A stretch of DNA of 64,000 nucleotides, taken from contig JAEUSQ010000050.1 of the NCBI GenBank assembly GCA_016788705.1, positions 1-64,000 of the forward strand. Direction: 5' to 3'. The stretch's first letter is position 1, and each line of letters opens with the position of its first letter. This stretch comes from Bacteroidetes Order II. bacterium. Lineage in GTDB: Bacteria; Bacteroidota; Rhodothermia; Rhodothermales; UBA2364. The notes below the pieces were generated by a model. It was not told the DNA's origin. It saw only the letters and a list, made by a program, of their open reading frames with translations, and ran no database searches. A program made the translations under genes and the position numbers. This document shows positions 43,723 through 52,385 of this stretch, one piece after another.

Positions 43723-43926
43723 TCAACCTGTTTTATTGGTCTTGATACCAAGGGGTAGGTATAACGGACAGAAGCGGACAACGCTGGTCAGCACAAATAC
43801 CACTGCCAGAACCAGTAGAATAATGCCTACGGTGCCCGTAATGGTTCCTGTCAGATAAAGTGCAGCAAAAATAACCGCAACCACAATTCGGATAATCCGA
43901 TCGGTGGATCCCATGTTTGGATTCAT
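43723..43926 (-). CDS. DUF2892 (YgaP-like) membrane protein
   Basis: 67 residues. MGSTDRIIRIVVAVIFAALY opens the typical DUF2892 pattern (N-x-G-x-x-DR-x-x-R), with two membrane helices. It ends in the conserved FCPLYLPLGI, matching the FC-P-x-Y-x-x-x-G(I/L) end of the family, which in YgaP follows a rhodanese domain. Here it stands alone. Function unknown. Confidence 0.88.
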   Translation of the reverse strand: MNPNMGSTDRIIRIVVAVIFAALYLTGTITGTVGIILLVLAVVFVLTSVVRFCPLYLPLGIKTNKTG

Positions 43927-44031
43927 ATGGTTATGGATTTGGGTGAAAAAAAGATATTATCTCCACAGCATAATGTTTTTTTTGAATATACGAATGAACA
44001 GCATCAATACCTAAACCACTATGCAATGGGT

Positions 44032-44811
44032 TTATACATCGCCCAAGCCTTTTCGGGACACCCACCCCACATCTCCATTTGGAAGACGTACCTCACGCCA
44101 TCCCCGACTTTCCGAAATGACTTCGAGCGTAATGCCCTCGGTTATGGTCCGGATTTTACGTGCTTGCTCCGAAGGTTCCTGCCGCAACTCCACCTGCTTT
44201 TCCAACACAACCGCTTTATGATCCGACAAAGTTTGGACAGACGCAATATATGCCATCACCAAAAAAATCAGAGCCAAAGGCGCAGACAGCAATAGGGCAC
44301 GTCGCCGCCAAGCCATTTGTCCTTTAAACCAAATCCAATGTGCCACAAGTCCAATAACCACAACATACAGACATAGTGCAATACCAAAAAGCCCCCAACT
44401 ACCCAATTGAAAACAGATATATTGCCATAAGCTTTGTAGGGGGGACAAAGGTAATTGTGGAATGGCGGTTTGCATTTTCTTCTGTGCAATCGCCAAACTA
44501 TGTCGCGTTCGGGCATCAAACGGGGACAGTGCTAAGGCCTTTTCATAATACAATATAGATTTCCCGATATGGCCTCTGCGATAATGGGCACTGGCCAGAT
44601 TGTAATACAACGCGTGACTGATCCCACCTTGGGCAACGGCTTTTTCGTATTCTTGTATGGCTGTATCATAATTTGTCGCCCCATAAGCACGATTTCCGGC
44701 CTCAAAAAGTACGGAAGGCGTTTGTTGGGCATATCCTGTTTGCCAGCTTATGGTCTCAAGACACCCCACAGCTACCAATAGACGCAAGACTAATTTTACG
44801 TTAGGGCACAT
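44032..44811 (-). CDS. batE: BatE: TPR and SH3-like aerotolerance protein
   Basis: About 259 residues from the ATG at 44811, one base past the batD stop. Signal peptide (cleaved near GYAQQ), TPR units (about 25–110: LFEAGNRAYGATNYDTAIQEYEKA, then ALYYNLASAHYRRGHIGKSI), two membrane helices (about 125–190), and a C-terminal bacterial SH3 domain (VELRQEPSEQARKIRTITEG, GWREVRLPNGDVGWV). This is the BatE order. Bat proteins protect against oxidative stress and are needed for aerotolerance in some Bacteroides, with an unclear mechanism. Confidence 0.85.
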   Translation of the reverse strand: MCPNVKLVLRLLVAVGCLETISWQTGYAQQTPSVLFEAGNRAYGATNYDTAIQEYEKAVAQGGISHALYYNLASAHYRRGHIGKSILYYEKALALSPFDARTRHSLAIAQKKMQTAIPQLPLSPLQSLWQYICFQLGSWGLFGIALCLYVVVIGLVAHWIWFKGQMAWRRRALLLSAPLALIFLVMAYIASVQTLSDHKAVVLEKQVELRQEPSEQARKIRTITEGITLEVISESRGWREVRLPNGDVGWVSRKGLGDV

Positions 44812-44812
44812 G

Positions 44813-46687
44813 TTATTTTTTCTTGCGCTCCAATTTATAAAACGCTTCAATGCGTTCAATAAGCGAAACCGCCTCTTCAAGAGAAGAGCGCATCATTTCC
44901 GGCGTAGGTAATACAGGCGAAAAACGGACTGCATCGGAAGTGTCCAATAAGCGATCTATATCCGCGCACAACCCCGATTCCATACCTGCTTCTGTCATTT
45001 TTTCCAATAATGCCATGCGCAACATTCCTTTTTCCGGAATATTCAGCCGATCTCCCAAAAATCCAGTTACCGCACGTGCAACTTCGTCGTAGAACGCCTT
45101 TGGCTGGCCTTGTTCCATCAAATTTTGGGCAACGTGCAAATGTTTTCGGGCTTCGGACTGTGCGGTCCGGGTGCGGGCAAAAGCCACATCGGTTTGCATC
45201 CGATCGGAAAGACGACGATAATACACTAAGGCCAAGAGTCCTGCAATGGGCAATAAAAAGACCCCTAAGGGCCACCACTGACGATGCAATGGCGTGGAAG
45301 TACGGGTAATCCATGTGCCCGATTGAGGCAGAATGGCTGCAATATCGTTTACAGGAAAGACCTTTTTGCCCGATGTAAGGGCTTGTGCCGTTCCAGTAGC
45401 AGTAAATTTAAATGGCCCTGCGGTGATGGTTTTATAGCTATTGGAAAGCAGATCAAAATACGAAAAGGTGAAGGCTGGTATGGTATGTTGCCCATTTTCT
45501 CGTGGGATCAAAGTAAATCGAAAAGTCTTATTTCCATAAACTTGCACGGAACGGTCTATCTCGCTACTCACTTCAGGATCGTACTTTTCCACTACTTCAG
45601 GTACATTGATCTGCGGTGTGGCCAGCGTCGCAATATTTCCGCTTCCGCCAATCATAACCGTGAGTATTACGGGAGAACCTACCTCCACTCGTTCTTTGTC
45701 TAATTTTGCCGTCATGTTTAGCCGCCCGACCGCCCCAGCAAAGCCCTGTGGCGCATTGGAGGGCAAAACTCGCACCGTTATGATGAGTGGCTCGGAAGCA
45801 ATGGTGATATTCTGCGAAGGCCCTACACTACCACCCAAAAACGCATCAAAAGGGTCGTCCATCCGAATCATGGAAACATCGGCCTGCACTTTTAAGGGGT
45901 CCACCGTTAGCTTGCCAGTACGCGTCGGAAACACAGCAACCCGTTTGATCAGGATTTTCCGAAACGCCTCGCCCCCAATAGTCTCCAACTCGGTATTTGC
46001 CTCCGCATTCAGTTCTTCGCGCCAAAACCCCTCGGCATCCCACGAATCCGAAAGACGGCTGTTCCGAATTTCGACCCCTCTCCGCGCAAAGAGGTAATAG
46101 GCAATGAACATTTGTTCGCCTTGCAAAATATTTGTGGAACTGGGGATGGCGCGAATAAAGACATCTTGTTTTGAAACTTCCGGTGCCGTAGGAGCCTGCA
46201 CACTATTCTGCGGATCTTTGGCAAAAGGGTCATCAAATAAACTCTTCGAACGGAAACTAGGGGCATTAGGCTTTTTCCCCGTACCCACAATCCGTACATA
46301 AATGGGAGAGGTGGTCAGGGTTTCTTTACCAATAACCACTGTCGTGCGACCAATAGAAACCTCCCCTTCTCTGAGTGGCCGATAAAACCACGTGTAGGTA
46401 TAGGTTTGGGTCATCTGACCATTTGCAAAAATACTCTTTCTGCCCGTCGAAGCATTGTCGTGGAGAAGTTCTAACCCCTGTGCATCAGGCGCTTGTGGAT
46501 TGTAAATATTGGGCAAAGGTCCAGAGGTGGAACGAATTTCTACGGTGTACACCACTGATTCATTCATGGCAACCGTATTATCGCTTACACTAGCCGTCAC
46601 GCTAATCCGCTGTGCAACCACCCGAAAACCAAACAGCATCGGTAACAACAGAAAGACGCCAATCAAGGTGATTTTGGGTCGCATCAT
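44813..46687 (-). CDS. batD: BatD: aerotolerance protein
   Basis: About 624 residues from 46687 (ATG at 46684 equally possible). Signal peptide ends VVAQR. A chain of Ig-like β-sandwiches follows (VTASVSDNTVAMNESVVYTVEI, DVFIRAIPSSTNILQGEQMF, LNMTAKLDKERVEVGSPVILTVMIGG). Next comes one membrane helix (about 495–515, WWPLGVFLLPIAGLLALVYY) and a cytoplasmic helical tail. This matches BatD, which forms a periplasmic complex with BatA/B and BatC. batC lies seven bases upstream and batE one base downstream. Confidence 0.9.
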   Translation of the reverse strand: MMRPKITLIGVFLLLPMLFGFRVVAQRISVTASVSDNTVAMNESVVYTVEIRSTSGPLPNIYNPQAPDAQGLELLHDNASTGRKSIFANGQMTQTYTYTWFYRPLREGEVSIGRTTVVIGKETLTTSPIYVRIVGTGKKPNAPSFRSKSLFDDPFAKDPQNSVQAPTAPEVSKQDVFIRAIPSSTNILQGEQMFIAYYLFARRGVEIRNSRLSDSWDAEGFWREELNAEANTELETIGGEAFRKILIKRVAVFPTRTGKLTVDPLKVQADVSMIRMDDPFDAFLGGSVGPSQNITIASEPLIITVRVLPSNAPQGFAGAVGRLNMTAKLDKERVEVGSPVILTVMIGGSGNIATLATPQINVPEVVEKYDPEVSSEIDRSVQVYGNKTFRFTLIPRENGQHTIPAFTFSYFDLLSNSYKTITAGPFKFTATGTAQALTSGKKVFPVNDIAAILPQSGTWITRTSTPLHRQWWPLGVFLLPIAGLLALVYYRRLSDRMQTDVAFARTRTAQSEARKHLHVAQNLMEQGQPKAFYDEVARAVTGFLGDRLNIPEKGMLRMALLEKMTEAGMESGLCADIDRLLDTSDAVRFSPVLPTPEMMRSSLEEAVSLIERIEAFYKLERKKK

Positions 46688-46694
46688 GTGATGA

Positions 46695-47489
46695 TTACCA
46701 ATCCTTTTCGATGGTCGAAGGTTGTGCGGGACGTCTGCGTAATTGTTGCAGCAGCCGCTGCTCATCGTTTTTCATCGCCTCCAAGATCTGTCGGGCTTGT
46801 TCCGGATTTACTTTTTTATCCGGCTTGGCCGGCTGAGGCTGTTCAGGCTTTTGCTGATCGCTATTTTGTTGCTGCTGATCCTTGTTTTGTTGATTTTGAT
46901 CTTGCTGCTGCTTTTGCGGATCCTTGTTTTGCGGATTCTGATTTCGCTGTTGTTCTTTATTTTGCTGGTTTTGGTCTTGGTTCTGTTGTTCTTTATTTTG
47001 CGGATTCTGATCTTGTTGTTGCTTTTGCGGATCCTTGTTTTGCTTGCTCCCCCCTTTTTTTTGAAGTTGCCGACGGGCTATTTCATAATTGTACCGCGCA
47101 TCGGCATTGTTTGGATCTGCCAACATGGCCTGTCGGTAAGCCTCAAGTGCTTCCTCGGTCTTTTGTGCCCCCATAGCAGCATTGCCTCGGTTATATGCTG
47201 CACGGCTAAAGTCCCCTTTCTCCGTGGAAGCCAGCATAGCACGACCAAACGCTTCGTCGGCTTGCGCAAACTGCTTTTGACGATAAAGGCTACTACCAAG
47301 ATTGTTGTACAAAGCAGAAAGGTCTCTAGATGGGGTGGGCTTCATCACCGAAATACCTTGCCGATAATACTGTGTTGCTTCGGTATATTTTTTCTCGGTA
47401 TAGCGCGTATTTCCTTTCCGGCCTGCACCAACGCCATCTTGTGCATATACAACAGAGGCAAAAAGCATTAATAACAAAACGAAACGCAT
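46695..47489 (-). CDS. batC: BatC: TPR protein with Gln/Asn/Lys-rich tail
   Basis: 264 residues: signal peptide (to VVYAQ), three to four TPR motifs (about 25–140: GNTRYTEKKYTEATQYYRQG, ALYNNLGSSLYRQKQF), then a low-complexity tract (about 145–220). A conserved tail ends it (NPEQARQILEAMKNDEQRLL), the usual BatC ending before the batD gene. In characterised operons the order is moxR, DUF58, batA, batB, batC, batD, batE. Here the operon begins at batC. Confidence 0.88.
   Translation of the reverse strand: MRFVLLLMLFASVVYAQDGVGAGRKGNTRYTEKKYTEATQYYRQGISVMKPTPSRDLSALYNNLGSSLYRQKQFAQADEAFGRAMLASTEKGDFSRAAYNRGNAAMGAQKTEEALEAYRQAMLADPNNADARYNYEIARRQLQKKGGSKQNKDPQKQQQDQNPQNKEQQNQDQNQQNKEQQRNQNPQNKDPQKQQQDQNQQNKDQQQQNSDQQKPEQPQPAKPDKKVNPEQARQILEAMKNDEQRLLQQLRRRPAQPSTIEKDW
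46862..47043 (-). repeat. Low-complexity Q/N/K/D repeat tract inside batC
   Basis: The coding strand repeats variants of 'QNKDPQKQQQDQN' about five times, a Gln/Asn-rich stretch prone to length variation by slippage. Confidence 0.8.
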
Positions 47490-47584
47490 ATAATATCACA
47501 TTTCAGATAGATAAGCTGTACTGCTACAAACTTCAAACGAGTCACTTCCAAAGACGTTTTGTCTCCGAAATGGTTCCTTCAAGT

Positions 47585-48280
47585 TCAAAAATGCAGCACC
47601 TCGTTGGCCTTCCACCAATTTAACGCTGCATTTTGTAGGGCAACTGGTGCTTTTTTAAGCAAAGGATCTATTTGCATAACGGGCTTCTCGGCCAATTTGC
47701 CCTGAATATTCAGCCCCTGTGTTCCGCGTATCCCATACTTTGTTTGGCCCTTATGCAACAATAGTTTCAGATCATTAGGGCTCACATCCCCTTTGCAAGC
47801 TTGGCTGTAGAGCAACATGGTTTCGGCAGTGCCGTCACCATCTAAGTCCTCCACTTTGGGAGAATCCGAAGCGAACTCCAATGTTATATCCACAGGACAA
47901 TCTCGGACAAAATCTTGGATTTTCCACTGTTGCGTATATGATGCCCCCGATTTGAGAAAATGATTACCGTATAAATAAGCAGAACGATAGTCATCTTTAC
48001 CATTTTCCTTGCGGGTACTTTGTACCAGTACATGTTCGCCAGCATCATCTCTCCAAGTTGCTACGGAAACAGGTTTGCCCGACACCTGCACCCCTGTGGG
48101 TAAAACAGGATTCTGTCGCTCGATAACCAAGTTACGGACGCCTTTTTCGTTTGTCATTTGGGTTACAGGCACTGTTGTTGTCTCTTGTGTGGTAGCACTA
48201 CGGCCAGATTCGGCTTGTGTACCTTTCGGACGCTCGCATCCGACTCCTGCTAACAGCAATAAAATCAGAATGGCTCTCAT
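47585..48280 (-). CDS. Lipoprotein of the M949_RS01915-like family
   Basis: 231 residues with lipobox LAGVGC (Cys 15). A Thr/Gln-rich linker leads to a domain with W-x-D-x-x-G-E-x-x-x-V-x-S, then DYRSAYLYG, WKIQDFVRDCPVDITLEF and LDGDGTAETMLLY, ending QACKGDVSPNDLKLLLH with KYGIRG. I recognise this as the Bacteroidota family labelled 'M949_RS01915 family surface polysaccharide biosynthesis protein'; its true function is unclear. The C-terminal part contains a Cys pair (DCPVD and QACKGD). Confidence 0.7.
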   Translation of the reverse strand: MRAILILLLLAGVGCERPKGTQAESGRSATTQETTTVPVTQMTNEKGVRNLVIERQNPVLPTGVQVSGKPVSVATWRDDAGEHVLVQSTRKENGKDDYRSAYLYGNHFLKSGASYTQQWKIQDFVRDCPVDITLEFASDSPKVEDLDGDGTAETMLLYSQACKGDVSPNDLKLLLHKGQTKYGIRGTQGLNIQGKLAEKPVMQIDPLLKKAPVALQNAALNWWKANEVLHF

Positions 48281-48327
48281 GGTATTTTACCTCTATTTGG
48301 GATGAATATAACACAGTAACTGCTGTC

Positions 48328-48927
48328 TTAACGGTTCGTCGTGACCCCAGCCAACACATAGGCGGAGTAATAATACACTTCCCGGAGTAGGAAATCAAAT
48401 TTAGTATCCCATGTTTTGTATCGGGAAGAGGGCGTAGGCGCAGGATACACATCCATACCAGCATCTCGCCCCATACGCATGGCTCTTTTCATGTGAAAAG
48501 GATCGCTGACCAATAAAAGCCGCTTCAGGCCAAGTTCCCTTGTGAGCCGTGTGGCTTCTCGCACATTCTCCCAAGTGGTCTGAGAAACCGTTTCTATGTG
48601 GATTTGTGACGCGGGAACCCCTTGCTGAATAGCATATCGGCGTGCGACTTCCGACTCGGCCATTGGTGCTCCTTTTCCTTTTCCACCTGTAAAAACCAGT
48701 ACCGAAACCTGACCACTCTGAAAAAGACGGATCGCATGATTGATCCGCTCACGAAGTACCGGCGACGGGCGGTTGTACCAGGCAGCAGCACCCAAAACCA
48801 CTGCTGCATCCGCCACTTTTTCGTCGTGCTCGGAAGCATATGTATAAATCATGACCGCAACCCCCAATAACCAGACCACCATTGCAAGGGGCAAAAGGGA
48901 TATGTAACGGAGTCTGTTCCTTTTCAT
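48328..48927 (-). CDS. YdcF/SanA-like DUF218 membrane protein
   Basis: 199 residues from the ATG at 48927. One N-terminal membrane helix, then the DUF218 domain: DAAVVLGAAAWYNRPSPVL, FTGGKGKGAPMAESEVARRY, QTTWENVREATRLTRELG, LLVSDPFHMKRAMRM. DUF218 proteins such as SanA and YdcF act in envelope integrity and vancomycin resistance, and some bind S-adenosylmethionine. The topology (N-in, domain outside) fits SanA. Confidence 0.88.
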   Translation of the reverse strand: MKRNRLRYISLLPLAMVVWLLGVAVMIYTYASEHDEKVADAAVVLGAAAWYNRPSPVLRERINHAIRLFQSGQVSVLVFTGGKGKGAPMAESEVARRYAIQQGVPASQIHIETVSQTTWENVREATRLTRELGLKRLLLVSDPFHMKRAMRMGRDAGMDVYPAPTPSSRYKTWDTKFDFLLREVYYYSAYVLAGVTTNR

Positions 48928-49324
48928 GTGCAATACCAGCATGTAGTTTTGTATGCACAAAATACGCCATACAGACGGTACGGTTTCATCTCAACTATGT
49001 GAACCAATTCGTAAATCTTTCAAATCCAAATGCATACACAAGAATTTCTTCTCTAAAATTTAAATCTGAGATATTAATTTTACGTTACAAAAACAACTTA
49101 ATATATATTTTTTCTATTTAAAAATTAGTCTGCCCCTAAAAAAGAATTTAGGTATTGCCCCGGCGATGGTGTATATTAAGGCATTAATGAGTTTGCATCG
49201 TCGAATACTGCTTCATGTCTTGTCTCTAAAAGTCCACGCTCGCTTTTGTGACAAGACCTCCAATCCAGTGGTCGCCCGTGCAGTTTAAAATCTCTATACT
49301 CCATATTTATTTACGTATTGTTTT
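48928..49324. other. Long intergenic region upstream of the RRM gene
   Basis: 397 bases. The AT-rich part 49050–49190 probably holds the promoters. Near 49217–49255, CTTGTC pairs with GACAAG around a GC-rich loop, suggesting a structured leader for the RNA-binding protein mRNA. Nothing else identified. Confidence 0.4.
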
Positions 49325-49774
49325 ATGAACATTTTTGTTGGTAACCTGTCTGGCGAAACATCTGCAGAAGATCTGCGAGCCACGTTTTCGGAATATGGTT
49401 ACGTGAAGCACACCGCTGTCATTAAAGACCGCGAGACGGGACAATCCCGTGGATTTGGGTTTGTAGAAATGCCCGATGACGACGAAGCAAAGGCCGCAAT
49501 GGAGGCCCTCAACGGAGCAGACCTAGGAGGCCGCGACCTCCGCGTAAACGAAGCACGTCCACGCGAAGAGCGTCCGGGTGGATTTCAGCGCCGCGAAGGC
49601 GGTGGTGGCCCTCGCCGTGATTTTGGTGACCGTCCGCCGCGCCGCGATTTTGGTGATCGCCCACGCCGTGATTTTGGTGACCGCCCGCCACGTCGCGATT
49701 TTGGCAGTGACCGTCCGCCACGCCGTGATGCATCGGCTCGTCCACCCCGTCGTTGGGACAATGACGAAGAATAA
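49325..49774 (+). CDS. Cold-shock-type RNA-binding protein (RRM plus Arg-rich tail)
   Basis: 149 residues. An RNA recognition motif (2–77) has RNP2 IFVGNL and RNP1 RGFGFVEM. The tail is built from imperfect RRDFGDRPP repeats (about 85–140), an RG/RGG-like disordered region that can aid RNA annealing or phase separation, ending in an acidic NDEE. Bacterial proteins of this kind (Rbp family) are cold-inducible. It has a ~400-base upstream region and its own terminator. Confidence 0.92.
   Translation: MNIFVGNLSGETSAEDLRATFSEYGYVKHTAVIKDRETGQSRGFGFVEMPDDDEAKAAMEALNGADLGGRDLRVNEARPREERPGGFQRREGGGGPRRDFGDRPPRRDFGDRPRRDFGDRPPRRDFGSDRPPRRDASARPPRRWDNDEE
49611..49735 (+). repeat. Imperfect ~24-bp tandem repeats in the RRM gene
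   Basis: Units of the type CGCCGTGATTTTGGTGACCG recur four to five times, encoding RRDFGDRPP-like units. Confidence 0.75.
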
Positions 49775-49797
49775 GCCGCATCTATAAGCGTTTGATA

Positions 49798-49829
49798 AAC
49801 CGCCTTACGTCCTGTGAGGCGGTTTTTTT
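49798..49829 (+). terminator. Terminator of the RRM gene
   Basis: AACCGCCT pairs with AGGCGGTT, followed by a run of T. It overlaps the stop of the convergent peptidase E gene. Confidence 0.9.
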
Positions 49830-50544
49830 ATTCCGGTTCAAGCAAAAAGGCGAAATCCGCGTTGGCGTTTAAGTCTCTGATTTCGGCTCCATATTGAAAA
49901 ATCCGCACATCGTATTCGCCTTGCATATGGATTTCGTCGCCCTCAATTCGGAAAAGACATCCTTCCGGCAATCCTACCACCTTTACAGCGCGGTTCACCT
50001 CAATAAATTCCTTGATTCGGTCGTCTCGGGTTTCCCCCATATACCCTGACGGATGTAATGCCGTATAATGGGGGTTGATCTGAAATGGGATCAAGTTGAG
50101 GGCATCAAAACGGGGCGGCATTATGATGGGCATATCGTTCGTGGTTTGGAGTGTTGGGCACGTCACATTGCCTCCTGCACTCCAACCCATATAGGGTACT
50201 CCACCCAATACACGTTCACGGATGGTGTTGATCAAGTTGTTTTGATAAAGATGGTAAAGCAGATGAAAGGTATTTCCACCCCCAACGATCAATGCCGCTG
50301 CGTGTTGAATGGCCAAATGTGGGTCATCCTGCGTATGGAGTCCTGAAACCCGATAACCCAACGGAGCAAGTGCTTCTTTTACCCAATCGGTATAGTTATC
50401 CCAACTCAGCGTAACACCCGCATAGGGAATGAACAGCAGTTCATGAACAGTTGTCCCAAAAAAATCGCAGATTGTGTCTGCCGCCCACTGGAATGGTTTC
50501 TCGTTTAGACTGCGGGAGTTACTTAATAGCAAAAGCCGTTTCAT
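49828..50544 (-). CDS. pepE: Peptidase E (alpha-aspartyl dipeptidase, family S51)
   Basis: 238 residues, close to the usual ~230. The nucleophile is Ser122 in GWSAGGNV, preceded by LIVGGGNTFHLL; the conserved NPHYTALHPSGYMGETRDDRI and GLPEGCLFRIEGD segments are present. The family cleaves dipeptides with N-terminal Asp. Class-I glutamine-amidotransferase-like fold with a Ser-His-Glu triad. Confidence 0.93.
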   Translation of the reverse strand: MKRLLLLSNSRSLNEKPFQWAADTICDFFGTTVHELLFIPYAGVTLSWDNYTDWVKEALAPLGYRVSGLHTQDDPHLAIQHAAALIVGGGNTFHLLYHLYQNNLINTIRERVLGGVPYMGWSAGGNVTCPTLQTTNDMPIIMPPRFDALNLIPFQINPHYTALHPSGYMGETRDDRIKEFIEVNRAVKVVGLPEGCLFRIEGDEIHMQGEYDVRIFQYGAEIRDLNANADFAFLLEPE

Positions 50545-50738
50545 GATGAAATGTTTTGTGCGTGTAATGCTCCCAATTTAGACGCGCTTTTTATACTTTA
50601 CAAATATCTAATGCTTCCGTGCGGCTGGGTAGGGCTTTGTCATACTACGCAGCGATTAAATGCAGTAACCCGGCCGAGCTGTCATCACAAAATGTATTCA
50701 AGATTAACAGAAAGAAGCATTCGCATAGGAAAAAGCAG

Positions 50739-50766
50739 AAAGGCAGGGATCAAACCACTGCCTTTT
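50739..50766 (-). terminator. Stem-loop downstream of the FGE-domain protein
   Basis: AAAGGCAG pairs with CTGCCTTT; on the minus strand a T-rich stretch follows after a few bases. Confidence 0.6.
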
Positions 50767-50773
50767 TATCAAA

Positions 50774-52270
50774 TCAATTGATGACCTTCACCAGCCGGAA
50801 TCCTAAGTTACCAGACTTATACATGGGTGGTGCAGAACCTCGGACAAAAACCCGCAGTTCATCACCGGGTAAATCAAACGACCCGCCGCGAATTACCCGT
50901 GCCGTGCCCGATTGAGGCCCAATCGGGTCTCTGGAGGCTTCGGGAAGTTTGTAATACTCCTCGCTGTACCAATCCTGAACCCACTCAGAAACGTTGCCAT
51001 GAACATCATACAGACCAAAGGCATTGGGGAAGAAACTACCAACAGGTGCTGTTTCCTTCCCATCGAAACGGGAACCACAGTTTTTACAATTGGCCCGACC
51101 CTTTTCCACATCGTTGCCCCATGCAAAAGCCCGCGAAGACCCCGCTCGCGCCCCGTATTCCCACTCTGCTTCGGTTGGAAGACGGTATGTTGTCGTGCCT
51201 TCACGTTCATTCAGGCGTGCAATAAAAAGCTGAACCTCTTCATAAGAAACATTCTCAATTGGCTTTTTAGGATCTTTAAAGAAACTCGGATTACTTCCCA
51301 TCACCGCCTCCCATTCGGCTTGTGTCACTTCAAACTTGTTCATCCAGACTCCTCTTGCAAGATCAACTGGATGCACCGGACGTTGATCGAAAGAGGCATT
51401 CCCTCCCATTCGAAACACACCTGCAGGGACCCAAACCATTGGTGAGGCCAAGGAATTCTCCCATGTCTGCCCAGGAACAGGATTCACGGGCGGGTTCACC
51501 GTTACCCGCTCTACAGGCGGCAACAACCGTTGCGGGCTCGTTACAGAAGCCGTATTAGTAGGATTTACTTCGGGCTGCCGGGGTGGTTCCAAAACCGTGT
51601 TATTGGCAGAAGTTTGTGTATTGGACGGAGGTGGTACGGGTGTATTGGTAGCTGTTGGTTGGGCATTTCGTTGTACCTGTAAAAGGCTATCAGCTACCCG
51701 TTGCTGACGACGAAGGGTTTCTTCGGCGAGGATACGCTGTTCGTCTAAGCGACGAAGCCGTTCTGCATAAAGACGGGACATATCCAGTTCCCAATCCACA
51801 TTTTTCCCCGGATTTACCCGTGGTGCACGTTGTGTCCAAGAAAAGTTCATTCCGGGAACAATCACTTGTACATCATTATTCTGGCGTTGCAAGGTAACCA
51901 CCTGTGGTTTTCCAGCCTCAATCGCAATCGCAGGCCCACCATTGATTCGAATCTCACAGGATTCCACCGCATTAATGGTAAGTGTACGTTCATTTACCGT
52001 GCGATTGGCCGTAGGTGTCTCCGTTGTAGATGTAGCTGCTTCGGGACGAGAAGTCGCAGGGGCAGTTACTGGTCGCGCAGCGGGCGTGTTTCGGTTGGGT
52101 GCGGGCGTTGGGGTTGGCCGCGCTGGGGTCGTATTGGGTCTTGCCGGGGTGGTTGCTGGCTTACTGACGGGCTTAGAACCAGAAGGCTTTTTCTGCGCCC
52201 AAGAGGCAGGTACAAAAACCAAGATGCCAATCAGCAAGCAGGCAATGACCAACTTTTTAGTTTGCTTCAT
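50774..52270 (-). CDS. Exported FGE/SUMF1-domain protein with Pro/Thr-rich N-terminal region
   Basis: 498 residues: signal peptide (to SWAQ), a Pro/Thr/Ala/Arg-rich low-complexity region (about 30–95), a PEGA-like β-domain (about 98–170, NAVESCEIRINGGPAIAIEAG), a charged helix, another Pro/Asn-rich linker, and a C-terminal FGE-sulfatase domain (about 278–497). The FGE core shows MVWVPAGVFRMGG, YRLPTEAEWEYGARAG, GLYDVHGNVSEWVQDWY and RVIRGGSF. This is the non-catalytic 'formylglycine-generating enzyme family' type; the enzyme's Cys pair is not conserved. It probably binds ligand. It lies downstream of the kinase–FGE fusion gene, co-oriented. Confidence 0.85.
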   Translation of the reverse strand: MKQTKKLVIACLLIGILVFVPASWAQKKPSGSKPVSKPATTPARPNTTPARPTPTPAPNRNTPAARPVTAPATSRPEAATSTTETPTANRTVNERTLTINAVESCEIRINGGPAIAIEAGKPQVVTLQRQNNDVQVIVPGMNFSWTQRAPRVNPGKNVDWELDMSRLYAERLRRLDEQRILAEETLRRQQRVADSLLQVQRNAQPTATNTPVPPPSNTQTSANNTVLEPPRQPEVNPTNTASVTSPQRLLPPVERVTVNPPVNPVPGQTWENSLASPMVWVPAGVFRMGGNASFDQRPVHPVDLARGVWMNKFEVTQAEWEAVMGSNPSFFKDPKKPIENVSYEEVQLFIARLNEREGTTTYRLPTEAEWEYGARAGSSRAFAWGNDVEKGRANCKNCGSRFDGKETAPVGSFFPNAFGLYDVHGNVSEWVQDWYSEEYYKLPEASRDPIGPQSGTARVIRGGSFDLPGDELRVFVRGSAPPMYKSGNLGFRLVKVIN

Positions 52271-52385
52271 AGGGAGTCAATCAATTCGCTGGAAGAAGGT
52301 TTGGTGATGGATTTATTTCTTCCAAACAGTCGTGAAGGTATTTCGATTTATCCTGAAAGCCAGTGAAACACCAAAGGCTTCGTGG

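Noticed and set aside
43927-44295. 122-codon plus-strand frame over the end of batE
   Set aside because: Mostly antisense to the well-supported batE gene.
46688-47471. Long plus-strand frames with Leu/Ile-rich or Phe/Ala-rich products
   Set aside because: They are antisense to the low-complexity Gln/Asn tract of batC, which produces long stop-free hydrophobic frames by chance.
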